Positions 7,866 through 17,149 of a stretch of DNA of 46,861 nucleotides are shown one piece after another. The first letter of the stretch is position 1. Each line of letters begins with the position of its first letter. The stretch lies in contig JAQVBA010000002.1 in the NCBI GenBank assembly GCA_028690555.1, positions 1 to 46,861 of the forward strand, written 5' to 3'. This DNA comes from Acholeplasmataceae bacterium. Its GTDB lineage: Bacteria; Bacillota_I; Bacilli_A; Acholeplasmatales; Acholeplasmataceae. The translations under genes and the position numbers were made by a program. Below the pieces are notes generated by a model. It was not told the origin of the DNA and searched no databases. It saw only the letters and a list, made by a program, of their open reading frames with translations.

Positions 7866-8996
7866 ATGATTTTTACTATCGATCGAGACGTTTTACTTAA
7901 TCACCTTTTAATCATTCAAAAAGGATTACCAAATAAAACACCACTTCCAATTTTATATGCCATTAAATTTGAAGTGTACGATGATTATCTATTATTAACA
8001 TCATCAAATACTGATGTTGCAATTCAAGTACATATTGATAGTTCTTCTTTAGCAATTAAAAAAACTGGTAAAGTAGCAATTAACGGACGTTACCTAATTG
8101 AAATTATTAGAAAAATTTCTTCTCAACGTGTTGAATTTGCACTTATCGAAGATAAATTAATTGTCATTAAAGCTGACCGTTCAGAATTTAAACTTCGTTT
8201 GATGGATATTGAAGATTATCCAGATATCGATTTCTTAGATTTAGATGATCCAATCGTTTTAGATAGTCAATTAATTAAAACAATTATTAAAGAAACAAAT
8301 TATTCAACAGCAACCAATGAGAAAAGACCAATATTGACCGGTGTTAATTTTAAATATTTAGATAACCATCTTTACTGTGTAGCAACCGATAGTTATCGAT
8401 TAAGCCAAAAAAATGTGAAACTTAGAACACATAGTAAAACATTTGATATTGTAATACCTAATCGTAGTTTAGATGAATTATCTAAAATTTTAGATACTTA
8501 TAATAACGATGTGGAATTATATATTAATCCAAATAAAGTCTTATTTAAAATGGAAAATACATTATTTCAGACACGTTTATTAGAAGGAACATATCCAGAT
8601 ACAATGCGGATTATTCCTACTGAATTTCCAGTGATTATTCCATTCAACAAAGAAGAATTACTACAAGCTGTTGAACGTGTATCACTTCTCTCTCCAAGAG
8701 ATCGTGAAACAAATTACAACATCATTAAAATGAGTTTAAGACCTGATTCAATAGTTGAAATCAGCTCAACTAATAACGAAATTGGGGATGCACTTGAAGA
8801 AATCATTCCAGCATCAGATGTCACAGGACCTGTGATTAAGATTGCGTTTAGTTCAAGATACTTAGTTGAAGCATTAAAATCATTTAGTTCAAGTGAAATT
8901 ACGATTAATTTTGCAGGCGAAGTTAAGCCGTTTGTCATCAAAGGAAACCTTGATCAAGATCTATTACATTTAATCTTACCTGTTCGAATTGATTAA
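7866..8996 (+). CDS. dnaN: DNA polymerase III subunit beta (sliding clamp)
   Basis: The ring-shaped processivity clamp for the replicative polymerase, also contacted by mismatch repair and regulatory proteins. At 376 residues, the usual length, it shows the three-fold repeated clamp fold. Recognisable stretches are KTPLPILYAIKFE, ATNEKRPILTGVNF, VATDSYRLSQ and the C-terminal LHLILPVRI. An AAAGGAG site precedes the start. A strong terminator follows, separating dnaA-dnaN from the yaaA-gyrA group. Confidence 0.98.
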   Translation: MIFTIDRDVLLNHLLIIQKGLPNKTPLPILYAIKFEVYDDYLLLTSSNTDVAIQVHIDSSSLAIKKTGKVAINGRYLIEIIRKISSQRVEFALIEDKLIVIKADRSEFKLRLMDIEDYPDIDFLDLDDPIVLDSQLIKTIIKETNYSTATNEKRPILTGVNFKYLDNHLYCVATDSYRLSQKNVKLRTHSKTFDIVIPNRSLDELSKILDTYNNDVELYINPNKVLFKMENTLFQTRLLEGTYPDTMRIIPTEFPVIIPFNKEELLQAVERVSLLSPRDRETNYNIIKMSLRPDSIVEISSTNNEIGDALEEIIPASDVTGPVIKIAFSSRYLVEALKSFSSSEITINFAGEVKPFVIKGNLDQDLLHLILPVRID

Positions 8997-9002
8997 AGTG
9001 TA

Positions 9003-9035
9003 AAAGCCTTAATTTCAATTTTAAGGCTTTTTTTA
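9003..9035 (+). terminator. Terminator after dnaN
   Basis: AAAGCCTTAA pairs with TTAAGGCTTT (10 bp) around a short loop, followed by seven T. Confidence 0.92.
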
Positions 9036-9065
9036 TTATTCAGATGACACAAAGATGCTACCCTA

Positions 9066-9094
9066 AAAAAATGCGCTTAAATGAGTGCATTTTT
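9066..9094. terminator. Second hairpin after dnaN, bidirectional terminator type
   Basis: AAAAATGCGCT pairs with AGTGCATTTTT (11 bp with one G-U, loop TAAATG). The flanking A and T runs make it symmetrical. It sits just upstream of the yaaA -10 and insulates it. Confidence 0.75.
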
Positions 9095-9104
9095 CCTTAT
9101 ATTA

Positions 9105-9113
9105 TGTTATAAT
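9105..9113 (+). promoter_or_regulatory. Extended -10 promoter for yaaA-recF-gyrB-gyrA
   Basis: TGTTATAAT (TATAAT 9108-9113) is an extended -10. The predicted transcription start near 9120 leaves a very short leader before AAGGA (9121-9125). Confidence 0.65.
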
Positions 9114-9137
9114 ATAAATGAAGGAATGGTGTATCTT

Positions 9138-9353
9138 GTGAAAAAATTTGTTTTAAAAACTGAATTTATAACTTTGGGACAATTATTAAAAGCTACCGAC
9201 AAAATTGGTTCTGGTGGAGAAGCCAAGTTTTTTTTATTTAATCACAAGTGTTTAGTCAATGGAATTCACACCCTAGAACGTGGTAAAAAGATTCGTGATA
9301 AAGATGTTGTTGTGATTGATCAAGATACGTATACAATCGTCCATGATTCATAA
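9138..9353 (+). CDS. yaaA: S4-domain protein YaaA (RlbA type)
   Basis: A small S4-like RNA-binding protein regularly found between dnaN and recF; YaaA family members have been linked to ribosome assembly. From GTG 9138 (VKKFVLKTEFITLGQLL) it has 71 residues, which I recall as the Bacillus length, with an AAGGA site 12 bases upstream. An ATG at 9126 and a GTG at 9129 are alternatives but sit too close to that site. The reading from 9081 is excluded because the promoter lies inside it. The S4 core is ATDKIGSGGEAK ... CLVNG ... ERGKKIRDKDVV. It overlaps recF by 11 bases. Confidence 0.9.
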   Translation: MKKFVLKTEFITLGQLLKATDKIGSGGEAKFFLFNHKCLVNGIHTLERGKKIRDKDVVVIDQDTYTIVHDS

Positions 9354-10371
9354 ATTGTCGATTCGAAATTTTCGATCATTTGATAAATTTGATTTAACAT
9401 TTGATAAGAATTTCGTCTATATCCATGGATTGAATGGTTGCGGAAAAACCAGTATTTTAGAAAGTATTTATTTTTGTGCAACCACAAAATCACATCGATC
9501 AAATGACGAAAAAGAAATGATTCGTCATGATGAACCATTTTTACAAGTTAAATTGGTGACCGATGATGATAAATATGAGATTGTTTTATCAAAACATGGA
9601 AAAAGAGCATCTATCAATGGTGTTGAAAAACGTAAAATTAGTGATTTTTTCGGACATTTGAGAGTTGTAATGTTTGCACCTGAAGATTTAGATCTCATCA
9701 AAGGTTCACCAAGTGTTCGAAGACAATTTTTGGATTTAGAATGGATGCAGCTTAATAAAAAATATTTAAGAACGCTCAATACGTATAAACAAATATTGAA
9801 ACAAAGAAATAGTTTGTTAAAAAAATTGAGTTTAGATTCTGATTATACTTTCTTAAACATTTTAGGTGATCAACTTTATGAAGTTGGTACTGAAATTATG
9901 GTTGAAAGAAAACAATTTATTGATAAATTAAGTATCTATTTCAATGAGGTTTACCAAAACTTTAGCAAACATCAAGTAAAAATCATTTATCAACCTGATG
10001 TTGATGAAAAAGCATTCAAAAATCATTTACTTAAACAACAAAGACAAGATATCTTATACCAATCGACCTTAGCAGGACCACACAGAGACGATTTTTACAT
10101 TGAATTTAACGGTTTTGATGCAAAGGGGTATGCTTCCCAAGGTGAACAACGATTGATTGTTGTAACGCTTAAATTAGCGCTATTGAAGCTGATTGAAAAT
10201 GAGACGAAACAAAAAGTTATTCTTCTTCTTGATGATGTCCTCAGTGAACTTGATCAAGATAAACAACAAATATTTTTAGAAAATATGCCAAAAGAACATC
10301 AAATCATTATGAATAGTGCACAACCGATTGAGGGCGACCACATTCAAATGATTTATATACCAAAGGAGTGA
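9343..10371 (+). CDS. recF: DNA replication and repair protein RecF
   Basis: An SMC-like ATPase that helps RecOR load RecA at gaps. I chose ATG 9343 (MIHKLSIRNFRSF), giving 342 residues, slightly shorter than the roughly 370 in Bacillus. Walker A is GLNGCGKT (29-36), the signature region is STLAGPHRDDF, and Walker B is LLLDDVLSELD. No ribosome site is seen; the start lies inside the end of yaaA, suggesting translational coupling. The gyrB ribosome site overlaps its stop codon. Confidence 0.95.
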   Translation: MIHKLSIRNFRSFDKFDLTFDKNFVYIHGLNGCGKTSILESIYFCATTKSHRSNDEKEMIRHDEPFLQVKLVTDDDKYEIVLSKHGKRASINGVEKRKISDFFGHLRVVMFAPEDLDLIKGSPSVRRQFLDLEWMQLNKKYLRTLNTYKQILKQRNSLLKKLSLDSDYTFLNILGDQLYEVGTEIMVERKQFIDKLSIYFNEVYQNFSKHQVKIIYQPDVDEKAFKNHLLKQQRQDILYQSTLAGPHRDDFYIEFNGFDAKGYASQGEQRLIVVTLKLALLKLIENETKQKVILLLDDVLSELDQDKQQIFLENMPKEHQIIMNSAQPIEGDHIQMIYIPKE

Positions 10372-10375
10372 CACT

Positions 10376-12271
10376 ATGTCGAATTATGATGCGTCGAATA
10401 TTCAAATATTAGAAGGATTAGAAGCTGTCCGTAAAAGACCTGGGATGTATATTGGATCCACAGGGGCTAGAGGACTTCATCATCTCGTGTGGGAAATCGT
10501 TGATAATTCAATTGACGAAGCACTAGGTGGATATGCGACAACCATTAGATTAGAAATTTTGCCAGGGGAGATTATTCGTGTGACGGATGATGGCCGTGGT
10601 ATTCCTGTTGACCTACATCCGAAAACAAATCGTCCAGCAGTTGAGACGATTTTAACCACGCTTCACTCCGGTGGAAAATTTGACGGACAGTCTTATAAAG
10701 TTTCAGGTGGATTACATGGAGTTGGTGCTTCAGTCGTTAATGCACTTTCTGAATGGTATTTAGTTGAAATTCATCGGGACAATAAGAGTTATCAACAGCG
10801 CTATGAACGTGGTATTCCTGTCACTGACGTGACTGTGATTGGTGATAGTGATCATACGGGAACGATTATTACGTTTCAAGCGGATCATCTTGTGTTTACT
10901 GAAACACTTGTTTATGACTATGAAATTTTAAGAAATAGAATTCAACAGTTAGCATTTTTAAATAAAGGTATCAAGATCACAATTAGTGACCAAAGAACAG
11001 AACATATGATGGAACAAACCTATCATTATGAAGGTGGTATCATCGAATATGTAACATTCTTAAACACTAATAAAGGTCGAGTCAATCATGAAATTATCTA
11101 TACAGAAAAAGAAGTTGAAGGAATCACTTTAGAAATTGCAATGCAATACAATGATTCATATGCAACAAACCTGTATTCATTTGCAAATAATATTCCAACT
11201 CACGAAGGTGGAATGCATGAAGACGGATTTAAAATGGCTTTAACAAGAGTTTTAAATAAGTATGCAAGTGATAATAATTTACTGAAAAAGGATGACTCTT
11301 TTCTAGGTGAAGATACAAGAGAAGGATTAACAGCGATTGTTTCTGTGAAACATCCAAATCCTCAATTTGAAGGGCAAACAAAAACAAAACTTGGAAATCC
11401 TGAAGTTCGACAAATCACAAGTCAAATCGTTGGCGAAGGCTTAGAAAGATATTTACTAGAAAATCCGAATGATGCAAAAGCGATTGTTGAAAAATCTTTA
11501 ATGGCTGCTCGTGCAAGAGTTGCAGCAAAAAAAGCAAGAGAAGCAACACGTCGTAAATCACCTTTAGATCAACTGGGATTTGCATCTAAATTAGCAGATT
11601 GTCGCAGTAAAGATCCAGTCATTTCAGAGATTTATATCGTCGAAGGTGATTCTGCCGGTGGATCTGCAAAACAAGGAAGAGAATCTGAATATCAAGCGAT
11701 TCTACCACTCCGCGGTAAAGTATTGAATGTTGAGAAAGCTCGCTTAGATAAAATCTTATCCAATAAAGAAATTCTTTCGCTTATTCAAGCGTTAGGCACA
11801 GGAATCGGTGAAGAATTTGATGCGACTAAAGCGAGATATCACAAAGTCGTCATTATGACAGATGCCGATATTGATGGTGCACATATTAGAACCCTATTAT
11901 TGACCTTCTTCTTTAGATATATGAAACCACTCATTGATTTAGGATACGTCTTCATTGCTCAACCACCACTATATAAAGTTCAACAAGGTAAACGTGTTGA
12001 ATATGTATATAGCGATGAAGAGCTTAATAAAATTCTTCAAGAATTTGGTGGAAGACCACAAATTCAACGTTATAAAGGTCTTGGGGAAATGAATCCCGAA
12101 CAATTATGGGATACCACAATGAATCCTGAAGAAAGAACGCTTCTTCAAGTGTCACTAAAGGATGCGATGGATGCCGATCAAATATTTTCAATGTTGATGG
12201 GTGAAGAAGTTGAACCAAGAAAATTATTTATTCAAGAAAACGCGATTTATGCGGATAACATTGACGCATAG
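10376..12271 (+). CDS. gyrB: DNA gyrase subunit B
   Basis: The ATPase subunit of gyrase, which introduces negative supercoils together with GyrA. The 631 residues show the GHKL ATPase (EIVDNSIDEALGG, DDGRGIPVDLH, GGLHGVGASVVNALS), the transducer domain, and the TOPRIM domain with EGDSAGGSAKQGR and DADIDGAHIRTLL. The compact length is typical of Gram-positive GyrB without the large insert of enterobacteria. AAAGGAG precedes the ATG, and gyrA follows after 14 bases. Confidence 0.98.
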   Translation: MSNYDASNIQILEGLEAVRKRPGMYIGSTGARGLHHLVWEIVDNSIDEALGGYATTIRLEILPGEIIRVTDDGRGIPVDLHPKTNRPAVETILTTLHSGGKFDGQSYKVSGGLHGVGASVVNALSEWYLVEIHRDNKSYQQRYERGIPVTDVTVIGDSDHTGTIITFQADHLVFTETLVYDYEILRNRIQQLAFLNKGIKITISDQRTEHMMEQTYHYEGGIIEYVTFLNTNKGRVNHEIIYTEKEVEGITLEIAMQYNDSYATNLYSFANNIPTHEGGMHEDGFKMALTRVLNKYASDNNLLKKDDSFLGEDTREGLTAIVSVKHPNPQFEGQTKTKLGNPEVRQITSQIVGEGLERYLLENPNDAKAIVEKSLMAARARVAAKKAREATRRKSPLDQLGFASKLADCRSKDPVISEIYIVEGDSAGGSAKQGRESEYQAILPLRGKVLNVEKARLDKILSNKEILSLIQALGTGIGEEFDATKARYHKVVIMTDADIDGAHIRTLLLTFFFRYMKPLIDLGYVFIAQPPLYKVQQGKRVEYVYSDEELNKILQEFGGRPQIQRYKGLGEMNPEQLWDTTMNPEERTLLQVSLKDAMDADQIFSMLMGEEVEPRKLFIQENAIYADNIDA

Positions 12272-12285
12272 GAAAGGAGAAAAAC

Positions 12286-14889
12286 ATGAACGAAGAAACA
12301 TCAAAAACCACCGAGGGTTACGTCAAAGAGATTAATATATCTTCTGAAATGAAGACCTCCTTTTTAAATTATGCAATGTCTGTTATTGTTTCAAGAGCTT
12401 TACCGGATATTCGAGATGGGCTTAAACCGGTTCAAAGACGTATTTTATACGCGATGAATGATTTAGGTATGTCAGCAAGTTCTGCACATAAAAAATCAGC
12501 GCGTATTGTCGGTGAAGTTATTGGTAAATATCATCCTCATGGTGATTCATCTGTCTATGATGCGATGGTCCGTATGGCACAACCATTTAGTTATAACATG
12601 CCTTTAATTGATGGTCACGGTAATTTTGGTTCTGTAGATGGTGATGGCGCAGCAGCCATGCGTTATACAGAAGCTAGAATGTCAAAGATTGCTGGTGAAT
12701 TAGTTAGGGATTTAGATAAGAACACGGTTGATTTTATCGATAATTATGATGGATCAGAACATGAACCATCTGTTTTACCTGCAAGATATCCAAATTTATT
12801 AGTTAATGGATCTACAGGGATTGCTGTAGGTATGGCAACAAATATTCCACCACACAACTTGAGTGAAGTTATCGATGGAATATTAGCTTACATGGACAAT
12901 GAAGAAATTACTTCAACTGAATTGATGCAATACATTAAAGGACCAGATTTTCCAACGGGCGGTCAAGTTTTAGGTCTTACAGGACTTAGACAAGCTTATG
13001 AAACTGGTAAAGGGATTATCGCAATTAGAGCAACCGCTGAGATTGTGACTCACAAAAACCGTAACAGTATCATCATTACAGCAATTCCATATCAAGTGAA
13101 TAAAACCACACTCATTGAAAAAATTGCAGAAATTGCGAAAGAGAAGATTGTGGATGGAATTACGGATTTAAGAGATGAATCCAATCGTAAAGGTATGCGG
13201 ATTGTCATCGAACTTAGAAGAGATGTTAATCCACACGTGATGTTAAACAATCTTTATAAGTTCACACAGCTACAAACATCATTTGGTATCAATATGATTG
13301 CTCTTGTTAAAGGGCAACCGATGATGGTTACACTTAAAGACATGCTCAAATATTATGTTGAGCACCAAATTGAAGTGATTCAACGCCGTACGACCTATGA
13401 TCTAGAAAAAGCGGAAGCTCGCGAACATATTTTAGAAGGATTATTAATTGCATTGCATGATATCGATCATGCGATTGAAATTATCAAGCAATCCAAAACA
13501 GGTGATGAAGCACGTGAAGCGTTGATTAACACATACAATCTCACTGAAATTCAAGCAAGAGCTATATTAGATATGCGCTTGCAGCGTTTAACGGGTCTTG
13601 AAATTGAAAAGATTGAACTTGAACAAAAGGACTTAGCGATTAAAATTATTGATTTCAAAGAAATTATTGGAAGTCATGAACGTAAAATGACGATTATTAA
13701 AGATGAACTTGGACAAATGAGAAATCAATACCAAATTAATCGACAATCAGAAATTAATCTACATGAAGATTTAAGCATTGAAAATGAAGATTTAATTCCG
13801 GTAGAAGATGTTATTATTACTGTCACGAATAATGGGTATATCAAACGTATGAAAGTTGACCATTATAAGACACAAAATCGTGGTGGGGTTGGTATGTCAG
13901 GAATCAAAGTTCACGAAGATGATTACGTTGAACACATCTTAATGACTTCAACGCATGATTATCATTTGTTCTTCACAAATAAAGGTCGAGTTTATAAGAT
14001 CAAAGGATACCAAATTCCTGAAGGTTCAAGACAATCTAAAGGGTTACCACTTGTTAACTTATTACAACTTGATAAAGATGAAACACTTGCTTCATTTACA
14101 AGTGTAAAAGACTTTGAAAATAATGAAAACAATCTTACATTTGTTACAAAAAAAGGCATCATCAAGCGTACTAAAATTTCTGAATACCAAAATATTAGAA
14201 CGAATGGAATTATTGCAATTAACTTAAGAGAAGATGATGAATTATTAGCTGTAAAAGCAACCGACGGTAATAAGGATATTATCCTTGGCGCATCCAACGG
14301 TAAAGCAATTCGATTTAAAGAAACTGATGTTAGAGTCATGGGAAGAACTGCAACCGGAGTTAAGGGAATGAGTATTGGCAAAGATGATTTCTTGGTCGGA
14401 GCTGCTATTGTTGAAAACAGCGAACAACAAATTCTTGTAATTACTGAAAATGGCTTTGGAAAGCGAACTAATGTTGATGAATATCGCTGCCAATTACGTG
14501 GTGGTAAAGGTGTTAAAACATTAAATGTCACTGAAAAGAACGGCCGTTTATCAACATTAAAATCTGTTTCTGATGATGATGATTTAATCGTTGTTTCCGA
14601 TAAAGGTGTTGTGATTAGAACGCATGTCGATCAAATTTCACAGACCAAACGTGCAACACAAGGTGTCAGAATTATTCGTTTAAGACCAGATCATAAAGTA
14701 TCAACAATCGCTTTAGTTCCAAGACAAGATGAAGAAGAAATCGAAGTTGTTGAACAAACACCATTCATTCAAGAAACTATGGATGTAAACACTGAAAGAA
14801 AAGTTGTTGAAGTTTCAAATTTAGAACCTGAAGAAATCGAAGATGAAGATGATGAAGTCATTACAACAGATTCATTATTCGATGAATAA
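12286..14889 (+). CDS. gyrA: DNA gyrase subunit A
   Basis: The DNA-cleaving subunit of gyrase. The 867 residues include the N-terminal winged-helix domain with ARIVGEVIGKYHPHGDSSVYD, where the positions equivalent to E. coli Ser83 and Asp87 are Ser and Asp (quinolone-sensitive type), and the catalytic Tyr in AAMRYTEARM. The C-terminal six-bladed beta-pinwheel contains QLRGGKG, a GyrA-box match that favours GyrA over ParC, plus a weaker QNRGGVG. An acidic tail (EEIEDEDDE) ends the protein. AAAGGAG precedes the start, and a terminator closes the unit. Confidence 0.97.
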   Translation: MNEETSKTTEGYVKEINISSEMKTSFLNYAMSVIVSRALPDIRDGLKPVQRRILYAMNDLGMSASSAHKKSARIVGEVIGKYHPHGDSSVYDAMVRMAQPFSYNMPLIDGHGNFGSVDGDGAAAMRYTEARMSKIAGELVRDLDKNTVDFIDNYDGSEHEPSVLPARYPNLLVNGSTGIAVGMATNIPPHNLSEVIDGILAYMDNEEITSTELMQYIKGPDFPTGGQVLGLTGLRQAYETGKGIIAIRATAEIVTHKNRNSIIITAIPYQVNKTTLIEKIAEIAKEKIVDGITDLRDESNRKGMRIVIELRRDVNPHVMLNNLYKFTQLQTSFGINMIALVKGQPMMVTLKDMLKYYVEHQIEVIQRRTTYDLEKAEAREHILEGLLIALHDIDHAIEIIKQSKTGDEAREALINTYNLTEIQARAILDMRLQRLTGLEIEKIELEQKDLAIKIIDFKEIIGSHERKMTIIKDELGQMRNQYQINRQSEINLHEDLSIENEDLIPVEDVIITVTNNGYIKRMKVDHYKTQNRGGVGMSGIKVHEDDYVEHILMTSTHDYHLFFTNKGRVYKIKGYQIPEGSRQSKGLPLVNLLQLDKDETLASFTSVKDFENNENNLTFVTKKGIIKRTKISEYQNIRTNGIIAINLREDDELLAVKATDGNKDIILGASNGKAIRFKETDVRVMGRTATGVKGMSIGKDDFLVGAAIVENSEQQILVITENGFGKRTNVDEYRCQLRGGKGVKTLNVTEKNGRLSTLKSVSDDDDLIVVSDKGVVIRTHVDQISQTKRATQGVRIIRLRPDHKVSTIALVPRQDEEEIEVVEQTPFIQETMDVNTERKVVEVSNLEPEEIEDEDDEVITTDSLFDE

Positions 14890-14920
14890 TCTACCTTTTC
14901 TAAAAAATTAATTATAGATT

Positions 14921-14962
14921 AAAAAAGGCACGTGATGGATGAATCAAACGATGCCTTTTTTA
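14921..14962 (+). terminator. Terminator after gyrA
   Basis: AAAAAAGGCACGT pairs with ACGATGCCTTTTTT (one bulged A) around a 14-base loop, and is followed by T-rich sequence. Confidence 0.85.
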
Positions 14963-14995
14963 TTCGCTTTATGTGCATAATTAGTTTTCTTAATG

Positions 14996-15001
14996 TATAA
15001 T
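14996..15001 (+). promoter_or_regulatory. Probable promoter -10 of the phosphoglycerol transferase gene
   Basis: TATAAT at 14996-15001 after the gyrA terminator. No good -35 is seen at 17 bases (GTGCAT). Confidence 0.5.
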
Positions 15002-15031
15002 GAATGTAGATAAAAATAAGAAGGATGAAGT

Positions 15032-17149
15032 ATGTATAAAAATCAAAAAATATATATAGGTTATGTGTTGATTTTCTTTTTGCTTAATATCTTAAATACC
15101 TATTTTTTAACGCTACAAGAACTGAATCGATACATCGCTCCTTTTCCGCATACTTTTTTAGGTGCATTAAATGCGATATTAGGTAATTTTTCAATACTTC
15201 TTTTACTCGTTTCTCTAGGATTTTTACTATTTAAAACGATTAAATCCCGTATGAAATTTTTACTTGGTTTAACGTTTTTCTTAAACTTTATGATTTTTGC
15301 GTCAAGCATTTTTAATATGTATTATGGGACTTCGTTTTCGATGGATAGTATCGTCATGTTTAAAAACCCTGCAGATGGGTTTGCTTTTGGTGTCATTCTT
15401 GAAATTTTATTAGAGTTATTCATTTATTATCGGATACTCTTATTTATACCTTTCATTGTTCTTCTCGTGATATTTATTGTGGTTCGAAAAAACCCATCAA
15501 TCCATACTAGATTAGGTATTGATAAAGTGAAGCACTCGATTTATTTACTCGGTTCATTACTCATCGTTTTCGCATCATTTTATAGTTACATGGAACAATT
15601 TAAAAAGACATTGCCCATCAATTCTCTTCAAAGTACGTTTGCACTACAAAATTTTGGAGTTTATCCTTACTATTTTAGTGATTTTTTAGGTCTACACCCT
15701 GAAGTTGATCCTAATGACATCTTAAAACTAACATCAGATGAGAGCGTGGCACAAGCCTTTTTGGAATATAACAAAAACCAAGATAGTTATGTCAATTTTT
15801 TTGATGGGAACACCTACAGCAATCGTTTAACATTCGATCAAGCAGTTCCTAATTTGTATGTCGATGAATCCATTTCTAAAGGAACAAGTCTTCATGGAAT
15901 CCTCGAAGGAAGGAATTTAGTCCTTGTTCATGTCGAATCGATGAATTATTTTCTTTTCCAAAATGAGCAAACCAATGAAAAACTTTCATTTTTTAATCAT
16001 TTGCTCGACCAAAGCTTTGTTTTTAGAGAATTTTATAATAATGTCGGTATGGGTGTGAGCTCTGATGCTGAGTTATCCATTCTTACTGGTCTTTATCCTT
16101 CTGGGTATCGCACATTATATTGGGAACACAATAAAAAAGACTACGAACTCAACTCTTTAGTCGATTATTATAATGAGTTAGGTTATTATACAGATGCCAT
16201 TCATGGCGATAAAGAAACATTTTACAATCGTGATTTTGTTTATCCAAATCTTTATGGGTTTGATGAATTTTATAGTTTAGAAGATTTCATCAAAGATGGT
16301 TATGACGTCGATCTAGGGTATATGTATGATCAAGAAAATGAACTCGTTCACAGATCACCTTGGATTAGTGACTATCATCTCGCTGATGAAGTTTATAAAC
16401 GAGGTTTATCATACCAAAACAACTTAACACCATTTATGATGTTTCCAGTGATGATGATGCCTCATACGCCATTTGACTTTGATCCCAATGGGGATAGAAC
16501 TAATGTTTATCCTGAATTTGAAGATTCAATGAAACGCCTCACATTAAAATATTTAAATTATGTGGATTACTATGATGATATTATGAAACGGATGTTTATC
16601 AACGAAGACGCGGAAGATCAAACATTGGATGATACAGTCTATATCTTTTATAGTGATCATGGATCTGGATTAAAAAATGGAGATATTGATGAATTATTTA
16701 ATCGAACTTTAACCCCCATGGAATCCAGAAGAATTCTTCAACAAACGCTAGCTTTCATCTATGTTCCTGGCCAAGACTATGTCGATTATGGTGATTATTC
16801 CATTCGCAAAGGATTATTAACTGGCGATCAATATCTTGTTCGAAGTCAAGTTGATTTATATCGAACTATAATTGAATTATTTAATTTACCAGTTGGTGAC
16901 GATCCTTATTATGGAGTTCATGGATTAAGTATTGAACCCACATTTGCTTTAGATAATCGGTTATTAGATGTGGTTACGGATGAGTATTTTTACTCCATGA
17001 GAAACCCAATCATGACTGATCCACAGCACATCATGGTGAATGAGGATGTTATAGAATACATTAAGAGATTCAAGTTACTTAGTGATTATTTAATTTCAAC
17101 GGGAGATATGCAAAAAGATGTTCATGAAGCGATTAGAAAATATCAATAA
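15032..17149 (+). CDS. LTA synthase-like phosphoglycerol transferase (sulfatase fold)
   Basis: A membrane enzyme of the alkaline phosphatase/sulfatase superfamily, probably making polyglycerol-phosphate polymer from phosphatidylglycerol outside the membrane. It has 705 residues: about five N-terminal helices (8-28, 50-68, 74-95, 117-152, 168-186), then an extracellular domain. Metal-site features are VHVESMN (E302) and FYSDHGSG. The segment aligned with the LtaS nucleophile motif G-x-T-S-D reads GVSSDAE (341-347), so the nucleophile would be Ser343 rather than Thr. AAGGATG precedes the ATG. It overlaps the DUF1361 gene by 32 bases. Exact substrate is uncertain. Confidence 0.85.
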   Translation: MYKNQKIYIGYVLIFFLLNILNTYFLTLQELNRYIAPFPHTFLGALNAILGNFSILLLLVSLGFLLFKTIKSRMKFLLGLTFFLNFMIFASSIFNMYYGTSFSMDSIVMFKNPADGFAFGVILEILLELFIYYRILLFIPFIVLLVIFIVVRKNPSIHTRLGIDKVKHSIYLLGSLLIVFASFYSYMEQFKKTLPINSLQSTFALQNFGVYPYYFSDFLGLHPEVDPNDILKLTSDESVAQAFLEYNKNQDSYVNFFDGNTYSNRLTFDQAVPNLYVDESISKGTSLHGILEGRNLVLVHVESMNYFLFQNEQTNEKLSFFNHLLDQSFVFREFYNNVGMGVSSDAELSILTGLYPSGYRTLYWEHNKKDYELNSLVDYYNELGYYTDAIHGDKETFYNRDFVYPNLYGFDEFYSLEDFIKDGYDVDLGYMYDQENELVHRSPWISDYHLADEVYKRGLSYQNNLTPFMMFPVMMMPHTPFDFDPNGDRTNVYPEFEDSMKRLTLKYLNYVDYYDDIMKRMFINEDAEDQTLDDTVYIFYSDHGSGLKNGDIDELFNRTLTPMESRRILQQTLAFIYVPGQDYVDYGDYSIRKGLLTGDQYLVRSQVDLYRTIIELFNLPVGDDPYYGVHGLSIEPTFALDNRLLDVVTDEYFYSMRNPIMTDPQHIMVNEDVIEYIKRFKLLSDYLISTGDMQKDVHEAIRKYQ

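Noticed and set aside
13992..14531. A 179-codon open frame on the minus strand within gyrA
   Set aside because: Fully antisense to a clear gyrA, no ribosome site or promoter, and composition typical of a shadow frame.
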